From positions 434,001-498,000 of the forward strand of contig NC_014934.1 of the NCBI RefSeq assembly GCF_000186265.1: a stretch of DNA of 64,000 nucleotides, in the 5' to 3' direction. Origin of the DNA: Cellulophaga algicola DSM 14237 (GTDB lineage: Bacteria; Bacteroidota; Bacteroidia; Flavobacteriales; Flavobacteriaceae). A program made the position numbers and the translations under genes. This document shows, in pieces, positions 46,074-56,095 of this stretch. The notes beneath the pieces were generated by a model that was given only the letters and a program-made list of their open reading frames with translations, made no database searches and was not told the origin of the DNA. Numbering within the stretch: the stretch's first letter is position 1; the number at the start of each line of letters is the position of its first letter.

Positions 46074-47021
46074 ATGAAAAAACGTGAATATTTTATTAGT
46101 TGTGACTGGGGAACCTCCAATTTTAGATTGAGAGTTGTAGAAAATTCTAGCTTAAAAATACTAGCGGAACATAAAACAGACCAAGGTATAAAGTCATTAT
46201 ATGAAAAATATTTAACTCAGACGGTAAAAGATCAAACCACTTATTTTGCGGAGTATTTAGCTTCCGAAATTTCAAATTTACCTAAAATACATAGAAAACA
46301 CATTGTAGTAGCAGCTGGTATGGCATCTGCTAATATTGGTCTGTATGAAATGGATTATGCCGATTTTCCTTTAAACGGAAATGGAGATAATTTAAAATGG
46401 AAACATTTAAAACTTCCTAATAATCTAGAACTTCTGCTAATATCTGGAGCAAAAACCAACTCTGAAATGATGCGAGGAGAAGAAATACAAGCGGTAGGCT
46501 TAAATGATCAATTAACTCCTTATCAAAAAGGAGTCTTAATATTACCAGGAACGCATAGCAAACATCTCACATACAGGAATTCGCAATACCTAGACTTAAA
46601 AAATTTCATGACAGGAGAGCTGTTTGAAGTACTTTCTCAAAAAAGTATTCTTTCAAATTCTATTCTTAAAGAAAATACGATTATTAATGAAAATGTTTTT
46701 ATTGAAGGGGTAAAGCTGGGCCTAAAAGGACTTTTAAGTGAGCGTTTATTTTCGGTTAGAGCTAGGCACATATTGGACCATAAACCTAAAGAAGATAATT
46801 ACTATTTTTTAAGCGGACTCCTAATTGGTGATGAAATAAAATACTTAGCGAATACTGTTGATACCATTTTTTTAGTAGCTCCAGATCCTGTATTCAGTCT
46901 CTACAAAATAGCATTAGAACAAATAATTATAAAAGAAAAACTAATCCTTTTAGATGGTCACTATCTAGAAAAAGCACTCTTAATTGGCCAACAAAAAATA
47001 TTAAAAAATTATGACCAGTAA
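46074..47021 (+). CDS. 2-dehydro-3-deoxygalactonokinase (KDGal kinase)
   Basis: A 315-residue DgoK-type kinase of the actin-like ATPase fold. The phosphate-1 motif is FISCDWGTSNFRLRVVE at the N-terminus, and ILPGTHSKHL and FMTGELFEVLSQKSI are DgoK signatures. It phosphorylates 2-keto-3-deoxy-D-galactonate at O6 in the cytoplasm. The ATG touches the upstream stop (TAA then ATG) and the next gene overlaps by 11 bp, so this is a tightly coupled operon. Confidence 0.9.
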   Translation: MKKREYFISCDWGTSNFRLRVVENSSLKILAEHKTDQGIKSLYEKYLTQTVKDQTTYFAEYLASEISNLPKIHRKHIVVAAGMASANIGLYEMDYADFPLNGNGDNLKWKHLKLPNNLELLLISGAKTNSEMMRGEEIQAVGLNDQLTPYQKGVLILPGTHSKHLTYRNSQYLDLKNFMTGELFEVLSQKSILSNSILKENTIINENVFIEGVKLGLKGLLSERLFSVRARHILDHKPKEDNYYFLSGLLIGDEIKYLANTVDTIFLVAPDPVFSLYKIALEQIIIKEKLILLDGHYLEKALLIGQQKILKNYDQ

Positions 47022-47658
47022 AACATCATTTTCTTGGGATGCTTATAACAAAGCTCCAATTGTAGGGATTATACGAGGCGAAAGTATTGATATTGTTCGC
47101 GAAATTGCCAAATCTTATATTGCCGCAGAATTGTTTACCATCGAAATTACAATGAACACAAAAGATGCTGACAAAATCATTACAATGCTTAGAAGCGAAT
47201 TTCCTAATTTAAATGTAGGTGCTGGTACCGTCTGCAATATAAATGATTACGAAAAAGCTATAGAAGCTGGTTCCCAATTTATTGTAACACCTATCATTGA
47301 CGAAGTAGTAATCAAAAAAGCCGTTTCTGATAATATTCCGATTTTCCCAGGAGGTTATTCTCCTACGGAAATCTATAAAGCATGGGATTTGGGTGCTTCT
47401 GTTGTTAAAATTTTTCCAGCCACGCTACTGGGGCCTACTTACGTAAAAGATGTATTAGCACCTCTAAATAAAATAAAACTGCTACCAACAGGAGGCGTTA
47501 ATAAAGATAATATAAAATCTTTTTTTGCTGCCGGAGCTACTGGTGTTGGCATGGGTAGTTCACTATTAAACAAGCAACTTATTAAAGAGAGAAATTTTGA
47601 TGGTTTAACAGAATATTTCAAAAATATAAAGTCAGAAATACAAGAGTATATAAAATAA
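47011..47658 (+). CDS. KDPGal aldolase (2-keto-3-deoxy-6-phosphogalactonate aldolase)
   Basis: A 215-residue class I aldolase of the KDPG/KHG/KDPGal family. Schiff-base Lys133 is in VVKIFPATLLG and Glu45 in IEITMNT, with GAGTVCNINDYEKAIEAGS also conserved. Asn at position 49, where KDPG aldolases have Arg, is as in DgoA (IEIPLN), so the galacto substrate is favoured. It splits KDPGal to pyruvate and glyceraldehyde 3-phosphate. It overlaps the kinase by 11 bp. Confidence 0.9.
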   Translation: MTSKTSFSWDAYNKAPIVGIIRGESIDIVREIAKSYIAAELFTIEITMNTKDADKIITMLRSEFPNLNVGAGTVCNINDYEKAIEAGSQFIVTPIIDEVVIKKAVSDNIPIFPGGYSPTEIYKAWDLGASVVKIFPATLLGPTYVKDVLAPLNKIKLLPTGGVNKDNIKSFFAAGATGVGMGSSLLNKQLIKERNFDGLTEYFKNIKSEIQEYIK

Positions 47659-47736
47659 TCTTCTTGTATTTATTCTAGAATAAAAGCCACTTAACATAGC
47701 ATCGCTAAAATAATATAACACCTAATAATTTCTAGT

Positions 47737-48060
47737 ATGAACTACGAATTTAGCCATATCGGCATACCTACAACTGAAGAAAAAGCGTGGGATGGTTTTT
47801 ACGAACCTGGAAAAATACATTACACAGCGTTTGATAAAGACGAGTACAATATAGAATGGGTAAAATTTGATACTGACAGTCCAATGCCAGAGTTAATACG
47901 CACCATACCACACGTAGCTTACTTTGTAGATAATATGGAAGATGCTTTACAAGGCAAAGATATTTTAGTGGATACTTTTTCTCCTGGCGAAGGCGTGCGC
48001 GTAGCTTTTATAAAACACAACGGTGCTCCTGTAGAGTTTATGGAGATAAAAGACGCATAA
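47737..48060 (+). CDS. Small VOC/glyoxalase-like protein
   Basis: A 107-residue protein with the pattern of one VOC-type module: a first strand MNYEFSHIGIPTT, an IEWVKFD metal-site-like strand, PHVAYFVDNMEDALQGKDIL and a final strand PVEFMEIKDA. His and Glu residues at the strand ends could bind a metal. Its place in the middle of the anhydrogalactose operon points to a role in that pathway, for example a mutarotase or lactone-opening step, but this is inferred from position. Confidence 0.6.
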   Translation: MNYEFSHIGIPTTEEKAWDGFYEPGKIHYTAFDKDEYNIEWVKFDTDSPMPELIRTIPHVAYFVDNMEDALQGKDILVDTFSPGEGVRVAFIKHNGAPVEFMEIKDA

Positions 48061-48082
48061 AGGATATTTAAAAAATTAAAAA

Positions 48083-49372
48083 ATGACCAACCTTAGCCCA
48101 ACTAAAAAAAGATATAATATTCTGGCCTTGATATTTGGCACGGTTGTAATTAATTATTTAGACAGAACCAATATATCTGTTGCTGCTTCCGCAATTAGTG
48201 AATCTTTAGAGCTTAGTACAGTGCAAATGGGGCTTATTTTTTCCGCATTTGGATGGACTTATGTTGCATTGCAAATTCCTGGCGGTCTTATTGTTGATAA
48301 AATTAGATTACGTGTTTTGTATGCTGTAATGCTATTTTGTTGGTCTATTGCTACCTTACTTCAAGGTTTTGTAAACTCTTTTTCTGTTTTATTAGGCTTA
48401 AGAGCTAGTATTGGTGTATTTGAAGCCCCGTCTTACCCTGCAAATAATGCCATCGTAACTAAATGGTTTCCAGAAGAAGAAAGAGCATCCGCAATAGCCA
48501 TTTACACCTCTGGTCAATTTATAGGTTTAGCATTTTTATTTCCTATACTGGCATTCATACAAGATAAATTAGGTTGGCGAGGATTACTCGTAGTCTCTGG
48601 GGTAATCGGTATTATTTGGGCGTTTATTTGGTATTTTATTTACAGAGATCCAGACACGCATAAAACAGTAAATAGAGAAGAATTAGACCATATCCAAAAA
48701 GGTGGTGGTTTAGCAAATGGTTCTAATTCAGAAACTAAAACAAAAATCAATTGGTCTGATTTAGCAGAGGCATTCAAATACAAGAAATTATGGGGGGTTT
48801 ATTTAGGACAATTTTGTGTAGGCTCAGTATCTATATTCTTTCTAACGTGGTTCCCTACCTATTTGGTAGAATACCGCGGCTTAGATTTTATTAAATCTGG
48901 ATTTTTAACCTCTTTACCTTTTTTAGCCGCTTTTTGTGGTGTTTTACTTTCTGGTTTCACATCAGATTATTTAATAAAAAAAGGAAAAACAAAAGAATTT
49001 GCACGAAAAACACCTGTGCTAATCGGACTTTTACTTTCTACGACTATCATTGGCGCCAACTTTACTGACAGTACTTTTTACATTATTTTATTTTTAGCTA
49101 TAGCCTTTTTCGGAAATGGTTTAGCATCTATCACTTGGGTTTTCGTATCCTTATTAGCTCCAAAACGCTTAGTAGGTTTAATAGGAGGCGTTTTTAATTT
49201 AGCAGGTGGCTTATCTGCTGTTGTTGTGCCGTTTGTAATAGGAATCCTCGTAAAGGATGGTGACTTTAGTCCCGCATTATATTTTATAGGAGCAATGACC
49301 CTAATAGGATTTTTATCATTCTTATTTATTGTAGGTAAGGTTGAAAGGGTTGATGAAATAAAAAAGAAATAA
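48083..49372 (+). CDS. MFS sugar-acid transporter (ACS family)
   Basis: A 429-residue 12-helix transporter. The N-terminus shows NYLDRTNISVAASAISESL and GWTYVALQIPGGLIVDKIRLR, typical of the anion:cation symporter (ACS) group that includes ExuT and DgoT. The substrate is probably a uronate-like or galactonate-like acid. It precedes a DgoD-type gene by one base, so D-galactonate is a plausible substrate. Confidence 0.85.
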   Translation: MTNLSPTKKRYNILALIFGTVVINYLDRTNISVAASAISESLELSTVQMGLIFSAFGWTYVALQIPGGLIVDKIRLRVLYAVMLFCWSIATLLQGFVNSFSVLLGLRASIGVFEAPSYPANNAIVTKWFPEEERASAIAIYTSGQFIGLAFLFPILAFIQDKLGWRGLLVVSGVIGIIWAFIWYFIYRDPDTHKTVNREELDHIQKGGGLANGSNSETKTKINWSDLAEAFKYKKLWGVYLGQFCVGSVSIFFLTWFPTYLVEYRGLDFIKSGFLTSLPFLAAFCGVLLSGFTSDYLIKKGKTKEFARKTPVLIGLLLSTTIIGANFTDSTFYIILFLAIAFFGNGLASITWVFVSLLAPKRLVGLIGGVFNLAGGLSAVVVPFVIGILVKDGDFSPALYFIGAMTLIGFLSFLFIVGKVERVDEIKKK

Positions 49373-49373
49373 A

Positions 49374-50531
49374 ATGAAAATATCAGACATAAAAACATAC
49401 CCGATTAATGTAGGTTTCGGTAGTCAATTAGTGGTAAAAGTAGAAACCAATAAAGGTATTTATGGCTACGGGACTTCTGGTTTATCTGGGAGAGAATTAG
49501 CAGTAATAGGTGCAATTGAGCATTTTAAAACGAGTTTAATTGGTAAAGACCCTAATAACATTGGCGCCATTTGGCAGGACTTGTATAGAGGGCAATATTT
49601 TGAAGGTGGTAGGGTTTTAACCGCTGCTATTTCGGCTATAGATATTGCTTTGCATGATATAAAAGGTAAAAAGTTAGGAGTTCCTGTCTATGAGCTTTTG
49701 GGAGGAAAACAAAGAGATTATATAGATTGTTTTGCTTCATTACGCTTTACCTCTAAAGAAGAATTATTTACCAGAGCAAAAATTCTAATTGCTGAAGGAT
49801 GGAATGTGTTACGACTTGCTCCTGCTGAGTATGAACAAGATTCTCATGCCACTTTTGAGCCAAGAGCATCTATTGTGAAAATTGCAAACTGGGTTTCAGA
49901 ATTACGTAAAGAAATTGGTTCTGCTCCCACAATTGGGATAGACTATCATCATAGATTATCTGTTGCAGAAACAGTTTCTTTTATACAACGTATGCCGGCT
50001 GGAACTCTAGATTTTATTGAGGAACCCATTAGAGACGAAAAACCCAATGCCTATGAAACTTTACGTAAAATGATAGATATTCCTTTTGCTATAGGCGAAG
50101 AGTTTGCTAGTAAATGGCAGTTTTTACCTTATTTAGAAAAAGGACTTACCCAGTTTGCAAGAGTTGATGTATGCAATGTCGGCGGATTAACCGAAGCTAT
50201 GAAAGTCGCCGCAATTGCCGAAGCTCATTATATAGACTTAATGCCACACAACCCGTTAGGTCCTATCTGTACAGCGGCATCTATACACATGGCAGCCGCT
50301 TGTCCTAACTTCAATTGGTTAGAAGAAATTAATACCCCAGCAGAACAAGCGGGTACGAACAGTCCTGATTTCTACCCTATACAACCAATATTAGAGGGCG
50401 CTCGCTATCTGTTGCCCACAACACCTGGTTTAGGAGTAGAGTTTAATGAAGAATTAGCACTCAACCATAAATTTGTACCCGTAGAAACCCCTCGTTTAAA
50501 AAGAAAAGATGGGTCTTATACCAACTGGTAA
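49374..50531 (+). CDS. DgoD-like enolase-superfamily dehydratase
   Basis: A 385-residue mandelate-racemase-group enzyme. Metal ligands are Asp190, Glu216 and Glu242 (IGIDYHHRLSV, FIEEPIRDE, AIGEEFASK) and catalytic His292 is in MPHNPLGPICTAAS, the galactonate dehydratase signature. The KxK pair of the paralogue at 43484 is replaced by LRLAP. It would dehydrate D-galactonate or a related acid to the 2-keto-3-deoxy acid used by the kinase and aldolase upstream. The stop of the transporter gene is one base before the start. Confidence 0.75.
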   Translation: MKISDIKTYPINVGFGSQLVVKVETNKGIYGYGTSGLSGRELAVIGAIEHFKTSLIGKDPNNIGAIWQDLYRGQYFEGGRVLTAAISAIDIALHDIKGKKLGVPVYELLGGKQRDYIDCFASLRFTSKEELFTRAKILIAEGWNVLRLAPAEYEQDSHATFEPRASIVKIANWVSELRKEIGSAPTIGIDYHHRLSVAETVSFIQRMPAGTLDFIEEPIRDEKPNAYETLRKMIDIPFAIGEEFASKWQFLPYLEKGLTQFARVDVCNVGGLTEAMKVAAIAEAHYIDLMPHNPLGPICTAASIHMAAACPNFNWLEEINTPAEQAGTNSPDFYPIQPILEGARYLLPTTPGLGVEFNEELALNHKFVPVETPRLKRKDGSYTNW

Positions 50532-50562
50532 ACAAAACTGTAACGTAATATAACCTAATCTA

Positions 50563-52332
50563 ATGGAAATTATACCTAAAATTCGACTATTAATTGCTTT
50601 ACTTTTTTTACTAGTAAATCCATTTAACCATAAAGCTATTACCGCTCAAAAAAGACCGAATGTTATTATTATGATGACAGATGATCAGGGTTATGGAGAT
50701 ATTGGCATGCACGGCAATCCGTATTTAAAAACACGACATATTGAGGCTATTGCCAAACAAGGTATAGAAATGGAAAGTTTTATTGCCTATCCAAACTGTT
50801 CTGCCTCTAGAGCAGCATTGTTAACTGGTCGATACCCTTACCGTACAGGGGTTACAGCTGTTACTCAAGTAGATCATTTTATGAATACATCGGAAGTTAC
50901 CATTGCAGAAATACTTAGCAATAATGGGTATCGAACGGGTATTTTTGGTAAATGGCATTTGGGTGATAATAATCCTATGCGTCCTACCGATCAAGGTTTT
51001 CAAGAAGCATTGGTGCACAAAGGAGGCGGAATTGGACAAGCTGCAGGGCCAGCTGGTAATACTTATTTTGATCCTGTGTTAGAACATAATAATGTATCTA
51101 AAAAATACAAAGGATATTGTGATGACATTTTCACTGATGCTACACTAGATTTTATAAGTGCAAAAAATGATAAACCGTTTTTTGCATATTTAGCTACAAA
51201 CTTGCCGCATTTTCCGCTTCAAGTACCCGATGAAAAAGCAGAACCATATAGAAAAATGGGACTCCATGAAGACAACGCCCTTACCTACGGAATGATTGAC
51301 AATATTGACGGTAATGTAGGTAGAGTTTTAGCCAAACTGAAACAATTAGGAATAGAAGATAATACGATTGTTATTTTTCTTTCTGACAATGGTCCTAGAC
51401 AAAGAAGAACAAAAAATGATGTCTATCCAGGACGTTGGGTTGCCAATTTAAGGGGAACAAAAACGAGCGTGTATGATGCTGGTATCCGCGTTCCTTTCTT
51501 CGTAAAATGGCCCAATCATTTTAAAAAAAATGTAAAATCAAAAACTATGGGGACGGTAATGGATATTTTACCTACCATTTTAGATATTGCAAAGGTACCA
51601 TTACCCGATGCATTACAATTAGATGGTAAATCATTATTACCTCTTTGGAAAAATGATGATGCTGATAGTTTACAAGGAAGAGAATTTATAGTCCAAATGC
51701 ATTATGGACCAACCCCTTTTAAATATATGCATTTTACGGTACGTACTCAAACCTACAAATTAGTTAGTCCAAACGATTTTCCTCACGGAATTTTATATCA
51801 ACCTAAAGATGATCAACTAAAAGAAGTACTATCAAATCTAGAACTTTATAATATTGAGGAAGATCCAAGCGAACGAATAGATTTAGCCAAGAAGTATCCT
51901 GAAATTGTTGAAGATTTATTAGCTAAGTATGAAAATTGGTTTGATGAAGTTACCCAAGAGCGAGACGCTAAAGGCATACAACGGATATATTTGGGAGAAA
52001 CAGCAACACCAGAAGTAAACCTTTCTAGATTTGATTGGGGTGGCCCACGTGTAATCTCTGAAAATGAACTTGGCTTTTGGCGTGTTAGAACAGAAGCTGG
52101 CATCTATGACATTAGTATGGATTTACCTGAAGTAATAGCTGATGGTTTAGCCCATATTAAGTACCAAAATGTACACAAAACACTCGCTATTATAAAAGGT
52201 CAAAAACAAATTATCTTTAAAAATATTTCTTTGCCAAGCGGTGTCGGAAATTTTCAAGCATTTTTCAAAAGCAACCGTTTAGCCACTGGTCCACTATTTG
52301 TGACTATAAAAAGAATTGATGTTTTACCCTAA
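50563..52332 (+). CDS. Type I (FGly) sulfatase with C-terminal extension
   Basis: A 589-residue exported sulfatase (S1 family). The formylglycine site is CSASR (Cys79), using Ala instead of the usual Pro, which is allowed. Metal-site Asp40/Asp41 (MMTDDQGYGD) and GKWHLGD are also present, as is IFLSDNGP. The arylsulfatase core is followed by about 100 residues of a beta-rich domain. The N-terminal hydrophobic stretch with cleavage near KAITAQ is a signal. It probably desulfates carrageenan oligosaccharides; the exact position acted on cannot be told. Confidence 0.88.
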   Translation: MEIIPKIRLLIALLFLLVNPFNHKAITAQKRPNVIIMMTDDQGYGDIGMHGNPYLKTRHIEAIAKQGIEMESFIAYPNCSASRAALLTGRYPYRTGVTAVTQVDHFMNTSEVTIAEILSNNGYRTGIFGKWHLGDNNPMRPTDQGFQEALVHKGGGIGQAAGPAGNTYFDPVLEHNNVSKKYKGYCDDIFTDATLDFISAKNDKPFFAYLATNLPHFPLQVPDEKAEPYRKMGLHEDNALTYGMIDNIDGNVGRVLAKLKQLGIEDNTIVIFLSDNGPRQRRTKNDVYPGRWVANLRGTKTSVYDAGIRVPFFVKWPNHFKKNVKSKTMGTVMDILPTILDIAKVPLPDALQLDGKSLLPLWKNDDADSLQGREFIVQMHYGPTPFKYMHFTVRTQTYKLVSPNDFPHGILYQPKDDQLKEVLSNLELYNIEEDPSERIDLAKKYPEIVEDLLAKYENWFDEVTQERDAKGIQRIYLGETATPEVNLSRFDWGGPRVISENELGFWRVRTEAGIYDISMDLPEVIADGLAHIKYQNVHKTLAIIKGQKQIIFKNISLPSGVGNFQAFFKSNRLATGPLFVTIKRIDVLP

Positions 52333-52378
52333 TTTCAACTTAAAAATAGCTAAATAAGCAACACTTCTCCTCTTACAT

Positions 52379-52444
52379 GGATAAAATAGTGCTATAACTG
52401 GATAAAATCAGTCGAACTTCTTCACTTTATTTTTTATTAATTTG
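52379..52444 (+). promoter_or_regulatory. PUL operator-promoter C (sulfatase-GH127 operon)
   Basis: Box 1 GGATAAAATAGTGC begins at 52379 and box 2 GGATAAAATC at 52400; both boxes are identical over nine bases and 21 bp apart. TTAATTTG ends at 52444, 44 bp after box 2 start. The sulfatase ATG is 65 bp further. The best-conserved of the four copies. Confidence 0.75.
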
Positions 52445-52508
52445 TATCTATTCCTTGTTTTTATTGATAATAACTCAATAAACAAGAATTAAAATTAATA
52501 ATTTAAAA

Positions 52509-53924
52509 ATGAAGACTCTAATACTATTTCTTTCTATTTGCTGTTTCAGCATAAGTTCCGCGCAAGAAAAACCAAACATTATTTTCTTGTTTTCAGATGA
52601 TGCTGGATTTGCAGACTTCGGATTTCAAGGTAGCACAGAGATGAAAACGCCAAATTTGGATAAGCTTGCCAACTCCGGTGTCAAATTCACTCAGGGCTAT
52701 GTTACAGATGCCACTTGTGGTCCTTCAAGAGCAGGTCTAATCACTGGAAAATACCAACAACGTTTTGGCTACGAAGAGATTAATGTACCCGGTTATATGA
52801 GTGAAAACTCAAAGTTTCTTGCAGATGACATGGGGCTACCTCTTGATCAATTAACTATAGGAGATTATTTAAAAAAGTTAGGCTACAATACCGCAATGTA
52901 TGGAAAATGGCACTTGGGTAATGCAGATAGATTTCATCCAATGAACAGAGGTTTTGATGAATTTTACGGATTTAGAGGTGGTGCTCGCAGCTATTTTGGG
53001 TATGATGTAGCTTCCTCAGCTCACCATGACACTAAAATGGAACGAGGTTTTGGTAACTTTGAAGAACCTCAAGAATATGTCACCGATGCTCTTGCAGATG
53101 AAGCAATTTCATTTATAGAAAAAAATAAAAAGAATCCTTTCTTTATTTACTTAGCGTTTAATGCAGTACATACCCCGATGGAAGCTACGAAAGAAGATTT
53201 AAATCAATTTCCAAACTTAACGGGTAAACGTAAAGAATTGGCTGCAATGACATTAGCATTAGATAGAGCTTGTGGTCGGGTGCTCGACAAACTGAAACAA
53301 CTCGGCTTAGATAAAAACACAATCATAGTATTTTCTAATGATAATGGTGGACCAACAGATAAAAATGCCTCTTTAAATTTACCTTTAAGTGGCACAAAAT
53401 CTAACCATTTGGAAGGCGGAATTAGAGTTCCCTTTTTAATGAGTTGGCCAAAGCACATTCAACCAAAAACAACCTATACCTTTCCGATTAGCACCATGGA
53501 TTTATTACCAACTTTTTACGCCGCCGGTGGTGGTAATACCAAAGATTTACAAGAGATAGATGGTATAAACCTTATGCCCTACATTTCAGGAGAAATTAAG
53601 GAGAGACCCCATCAAACTCTATTTTGGAAAAAAGAAGTACGCTTAGCCTTTAGAGAAGGAGATTGGAAACTAATTCGGTTTGCCGATAGACCCGCAGAGC
53701 TTTATGATTTGTCTAAAGACATAACAGAACAAGATGATTTAGCGGCTACTAATCCAGAACGTGTTAAAAGCATGTTTAAAAAAATGTTTGAATGGGAATC
53801 TACTTTAGAGCGTCCATTATGGATGTTAAAACGAAGTTTTGAAAACTATGATATTGAACGTATGGATCGCTACAGAACGCCTGCTTTAATTCAAAAAGAG
53901 AGACCAAATCTTTTAAAATATTAA
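52509..53924 (+). CDS. Type I (FGly) sulfatase, exported
   Basis: A 471-residue sulfatase with signal [19 protein letters not shown]. The maturation site is [12 protein letters not shown] (Cys70 to formylglycine), with metal-binding Asp30/Asp31 ([10 protein letters not shown]), GKWHLGNAD and FSNDNGGP. It is of a different subgroup from the previous sulfatase, closer to N-acetylgalactosamine-type sulfatases. It begins a new operon with GH127, transporter, GH16 and GH127, so it probably removes sulfate before or after GH action. It needs a formylglycine-generating enzyme, not in the window. Confidence 0.9.
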   Translation: MKTLILFLSICCFSISSAQEKPNIIFLFSDDAGFADFGFQGSTEMKTPNLDKLANSGVKFTQGYVTDATCGPSRAGLITGKYQQRFGYEEINVPGYMSENSKFLADDMGLPLDQLTIGDYLKKLGYNTAMYGKWHLGNADRFHPMNRGFDEFYGFRGGARSYFGYDVASSAHHDTKMERGFGNFEEPQEYVTDALADEAISFIEKNKKNPFFIYLAFNAVHTPMEATKEDLNQFPNLTGKRKELAAMTLALDRACGRVLDKLKQLGLDKNTIIVFSNDNGGPTDKNASLNLPLSGTKSNHLEGGIRVPFLMSWPKHIQPKTTYTFPISTMDLLPTFYAAGGGNTKDLQEIDGINLMPYISGEIKERPHQTLFWKKEVRLAFREGDWKLIRFADRPAELYDLSKDITEQDDLAATNPERVKSMFKKMFEWESTLERPLWMLKRSFENYDIERMDRYRTPALIQKERPNLLKY

Positions 53925-53952
53925 CGACTAAACCAAACTAAAAGTTTCCAAA

Positions 53953-56052
53953 ATGAGAAGGATACAAGCACTATTAACACTGGGATTATTTTTTATTTCG
54001 TGCAAACAAGAGGTAAAAGATACAGTAGCTTCAAATACTACAGTAACAGCATCAACTTTAGCATTAGATAACGGTAAGGGCATTTTAAATAATACCAATA
54101 GTCCTCATGTAAAGTTCAAAAGTATAGATTTTGGCGAGTGCCAATGGACGGAAGGTTTTTGGGCAGAAAAATTTAAAACTGCTGAAACCAAAATGATTCC
54201 TTACATGAGGAGTTTACTAACGGGTGATAAGGGTCATGCGCTTAATAATTTTAAAATAGCTGCAGGATTAAAAGAAGGTGAACACAAGGGCATGCATTGG
54301 CATGATGGCGACTTCTATAAATTTATGGAAGCTATCATGTATGTTTACGGGCAAAATAAAGATGAAAATCTTCGCAAAGAAATAGACGATTACATTTTAA
54401 TTATCGGAAAAGCCCAAAAAGAGAATGGGTACCTTCAAACTCAAATTCAGTTGTATGCTGACCGGAAGCCCTATGAAAATAGAAAGTATCATGAAATGTA
54501 TAATTCAGGACACTTACTTACTAGTGCATGCATCCATTATCGCATTACAGGACAAACCAATTTTTTAGATATTGCTATTAAACATGCTGACCTGATGTAT
54601 TCTTTATTCATGACGGATGATTCGCGCTATGGCAGATTTGGTTTTAATCAAACTCAAATCATGGGGCTGGTAGAATTATACAGAACAACTAAAAACAAAA
54701 AATATCTAGATTTAGCAGAGCAATTCATCAACAATAGAGGTAAATATGAGGTTAAAGAGACTCCTGAAACGAAAGGGTATCCTATAGGCGACATGGTTCA
54801 AGAACGTACCCCGCTTCGCGAATCTGATGAAGCTGTTGGTCATGCCGTTTTAGCTTTATACTACTATGCAGGAGCTGCAGATGTTTATGCAGAAACCGGT
54901 GAGCAAGCTTTAATAGATGCTTTAGACAAACTATGGATGAATGTTGCACTGAAAAAAATGTATGTAACTGGTGCTGTAGGTCAAGCACATTACGGTGCAT
55001 CAACCAATAGAGATAAAATAGAAGAAGGTTTTATTAATGAATATATGATGCCTAACACCACGGCCTATAATGAAACTTGTGCAAATATCTGTAATTCTAT
55101 GTTCAGCTATAGAATGTTAGGACTTCACGGTGAATCTAAATATGCCGATGTAATGGAGACGGTATTGTACAACAGTGCGCTTTCTGGAATTAATATTGAA
55201 GGAGACAGGTACTATTATGCCAACCCACTACGTACTGTTCACGGTTCACGAGACTATGATAAGATGAATACCGAGTTTCCTGTGCGACAAGATTATTTAG
55301 AATGCTTTTGTTGTCCGCCAAATTTAGTACGCACTATTGCTCAAGTATCTGGTTGGGCCTACAGCAAATCTGAAAATGGAATCGCTGTTAATTTATATGG
55401 GGGAAATAAATTAGCGACTACTTTAAATGACGGCTCTTCACTTAAACTAAAACAAGAAACAAAATATCCTTGGGAAGGTGATGTTGAAATTACTATTGAA
55501 GCATGCAGAAGTGATGCTTTTGACATTCTTTTGAGAATTCCGGAATGGGCAGAAGGTTCTAAAATAATGATCAATGGTAAAGAGTCTGAAATCCTTGCTA
55601 CTCCAGGAACCTATGCTACATTAAACCGAACTTGGAAAGCCAATGACACTATTCGCTTAGACTTGCCTTTAGCTATCAATTTCATTGAAGGTCATGGTCG
55701 TATAGAAGAAGTAAGAAATCAGGTGGCAATAAAAAGAGGTCCTGTAGTATATTGCTTAGAATCTGTAGATTTACCAGCGGAAAGCAGCATATTAGATGTG
55801 TATATCAAAGGAGATACAAAACAATTAAAATCTGATTTTCATCCAGATTTTTTAGGAGGAGTGTCCACTATATCCGGAGAGGTATTATTACGTAAAGAAC
55901 ATAATGCTGATGATGCGATGTATCAAAAAATAGAACATCCAGAATGGACAACTTTTAAAACGACATTCATACCTTACTTTACGTGGTCAAACAGAAGTAA
56001 TGAAGAGACAGAAATGTCTGTATTCTTACCTGTTGTATGGGAGCAAAAATAG
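53953..56052 (+). CDS. GH127 family glycoside hydrolase, lipoprotein
   Basis: A 699-residue DUF1680/GH127 protein with a lipoprotein signal (LGLFFISC, Cys17), so it acts at the envelope. The (alpha/alpha)6 barrel part has GMHWHDGDFYKF. Zinc/thiolate residues match HypBA1: Glu374 and Cys376 in YNETCAN, and Cys453 and Cys454 in CFCCPPN. Zobellia GH127 enzymes in the carrageenan regulon are alpha-1,3-(3,6-anhydro)-D-galactosidases, which is the most likely activity here. It is followed by a sugar porter gene and has a cytoplasmic-type paralogue at 59195. Confidence 0.88.
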   Translation: MRRIQALLTLGLFFISCKQEVKDTVASNTTVTASTLALDNGKGILNNTNSPHVKFKSIDFGECQWTEGFWAEKFKTAETKMIPYMRSLLTGDKGHALNNFKIAAGLKEGEHKGMHWHDGDFYKFMEAIMYVYGQNKDENLRKEIDDYILIIGKAQKENGYLQTQIQLYADRKPYENRKYHEMYNSGHLLTSACIHYRITGQTNFLDIAIKHADLMYSLFMTDDSRYGRFGFNQTQIMGLVELYRTTKNKKYLDLAEQFINNRGKYEVKETPETKGYPIGDMVQERTPLRESDEAVGHAVLALYYYAGAADVYAETGEQALIDALDKLWMNVALKKMYVTGAVGQAHYGASTNRDKIEEGFINEYMMPNTTAYNETCANICNSMFSYRMLGLHGESKYADVMETVLYNSALSGINIEGDRYYYANPLRTVHGSRDYDKMNTEFPVRQDYLECFCCPPNLVRTIAQVSGWAYSKSENGIAVNLYGGNKLATTLNDGSSLKLKQETKYPWEGDVEITIEACRSDAFDILLRIPEWAEGSKIMINGKESEILATPGTYATLNRTWKANDTIRLDLPLAINFIEGHGRIEEVRNQVAIKRGPVVYCLESVDLPAESSILDVYIKGDTKQLKSDFHPDFLGGVSTISGEVLLRKEHNADDAMYQKIEHPEWTTFKTTFIPYFTWSNRSNEETEMSVFLPVVWEQK

Positions 56053-56095
56053 ATTGAACAGTAATACGAAAAAAAACATTTAAACCAATAGATTT

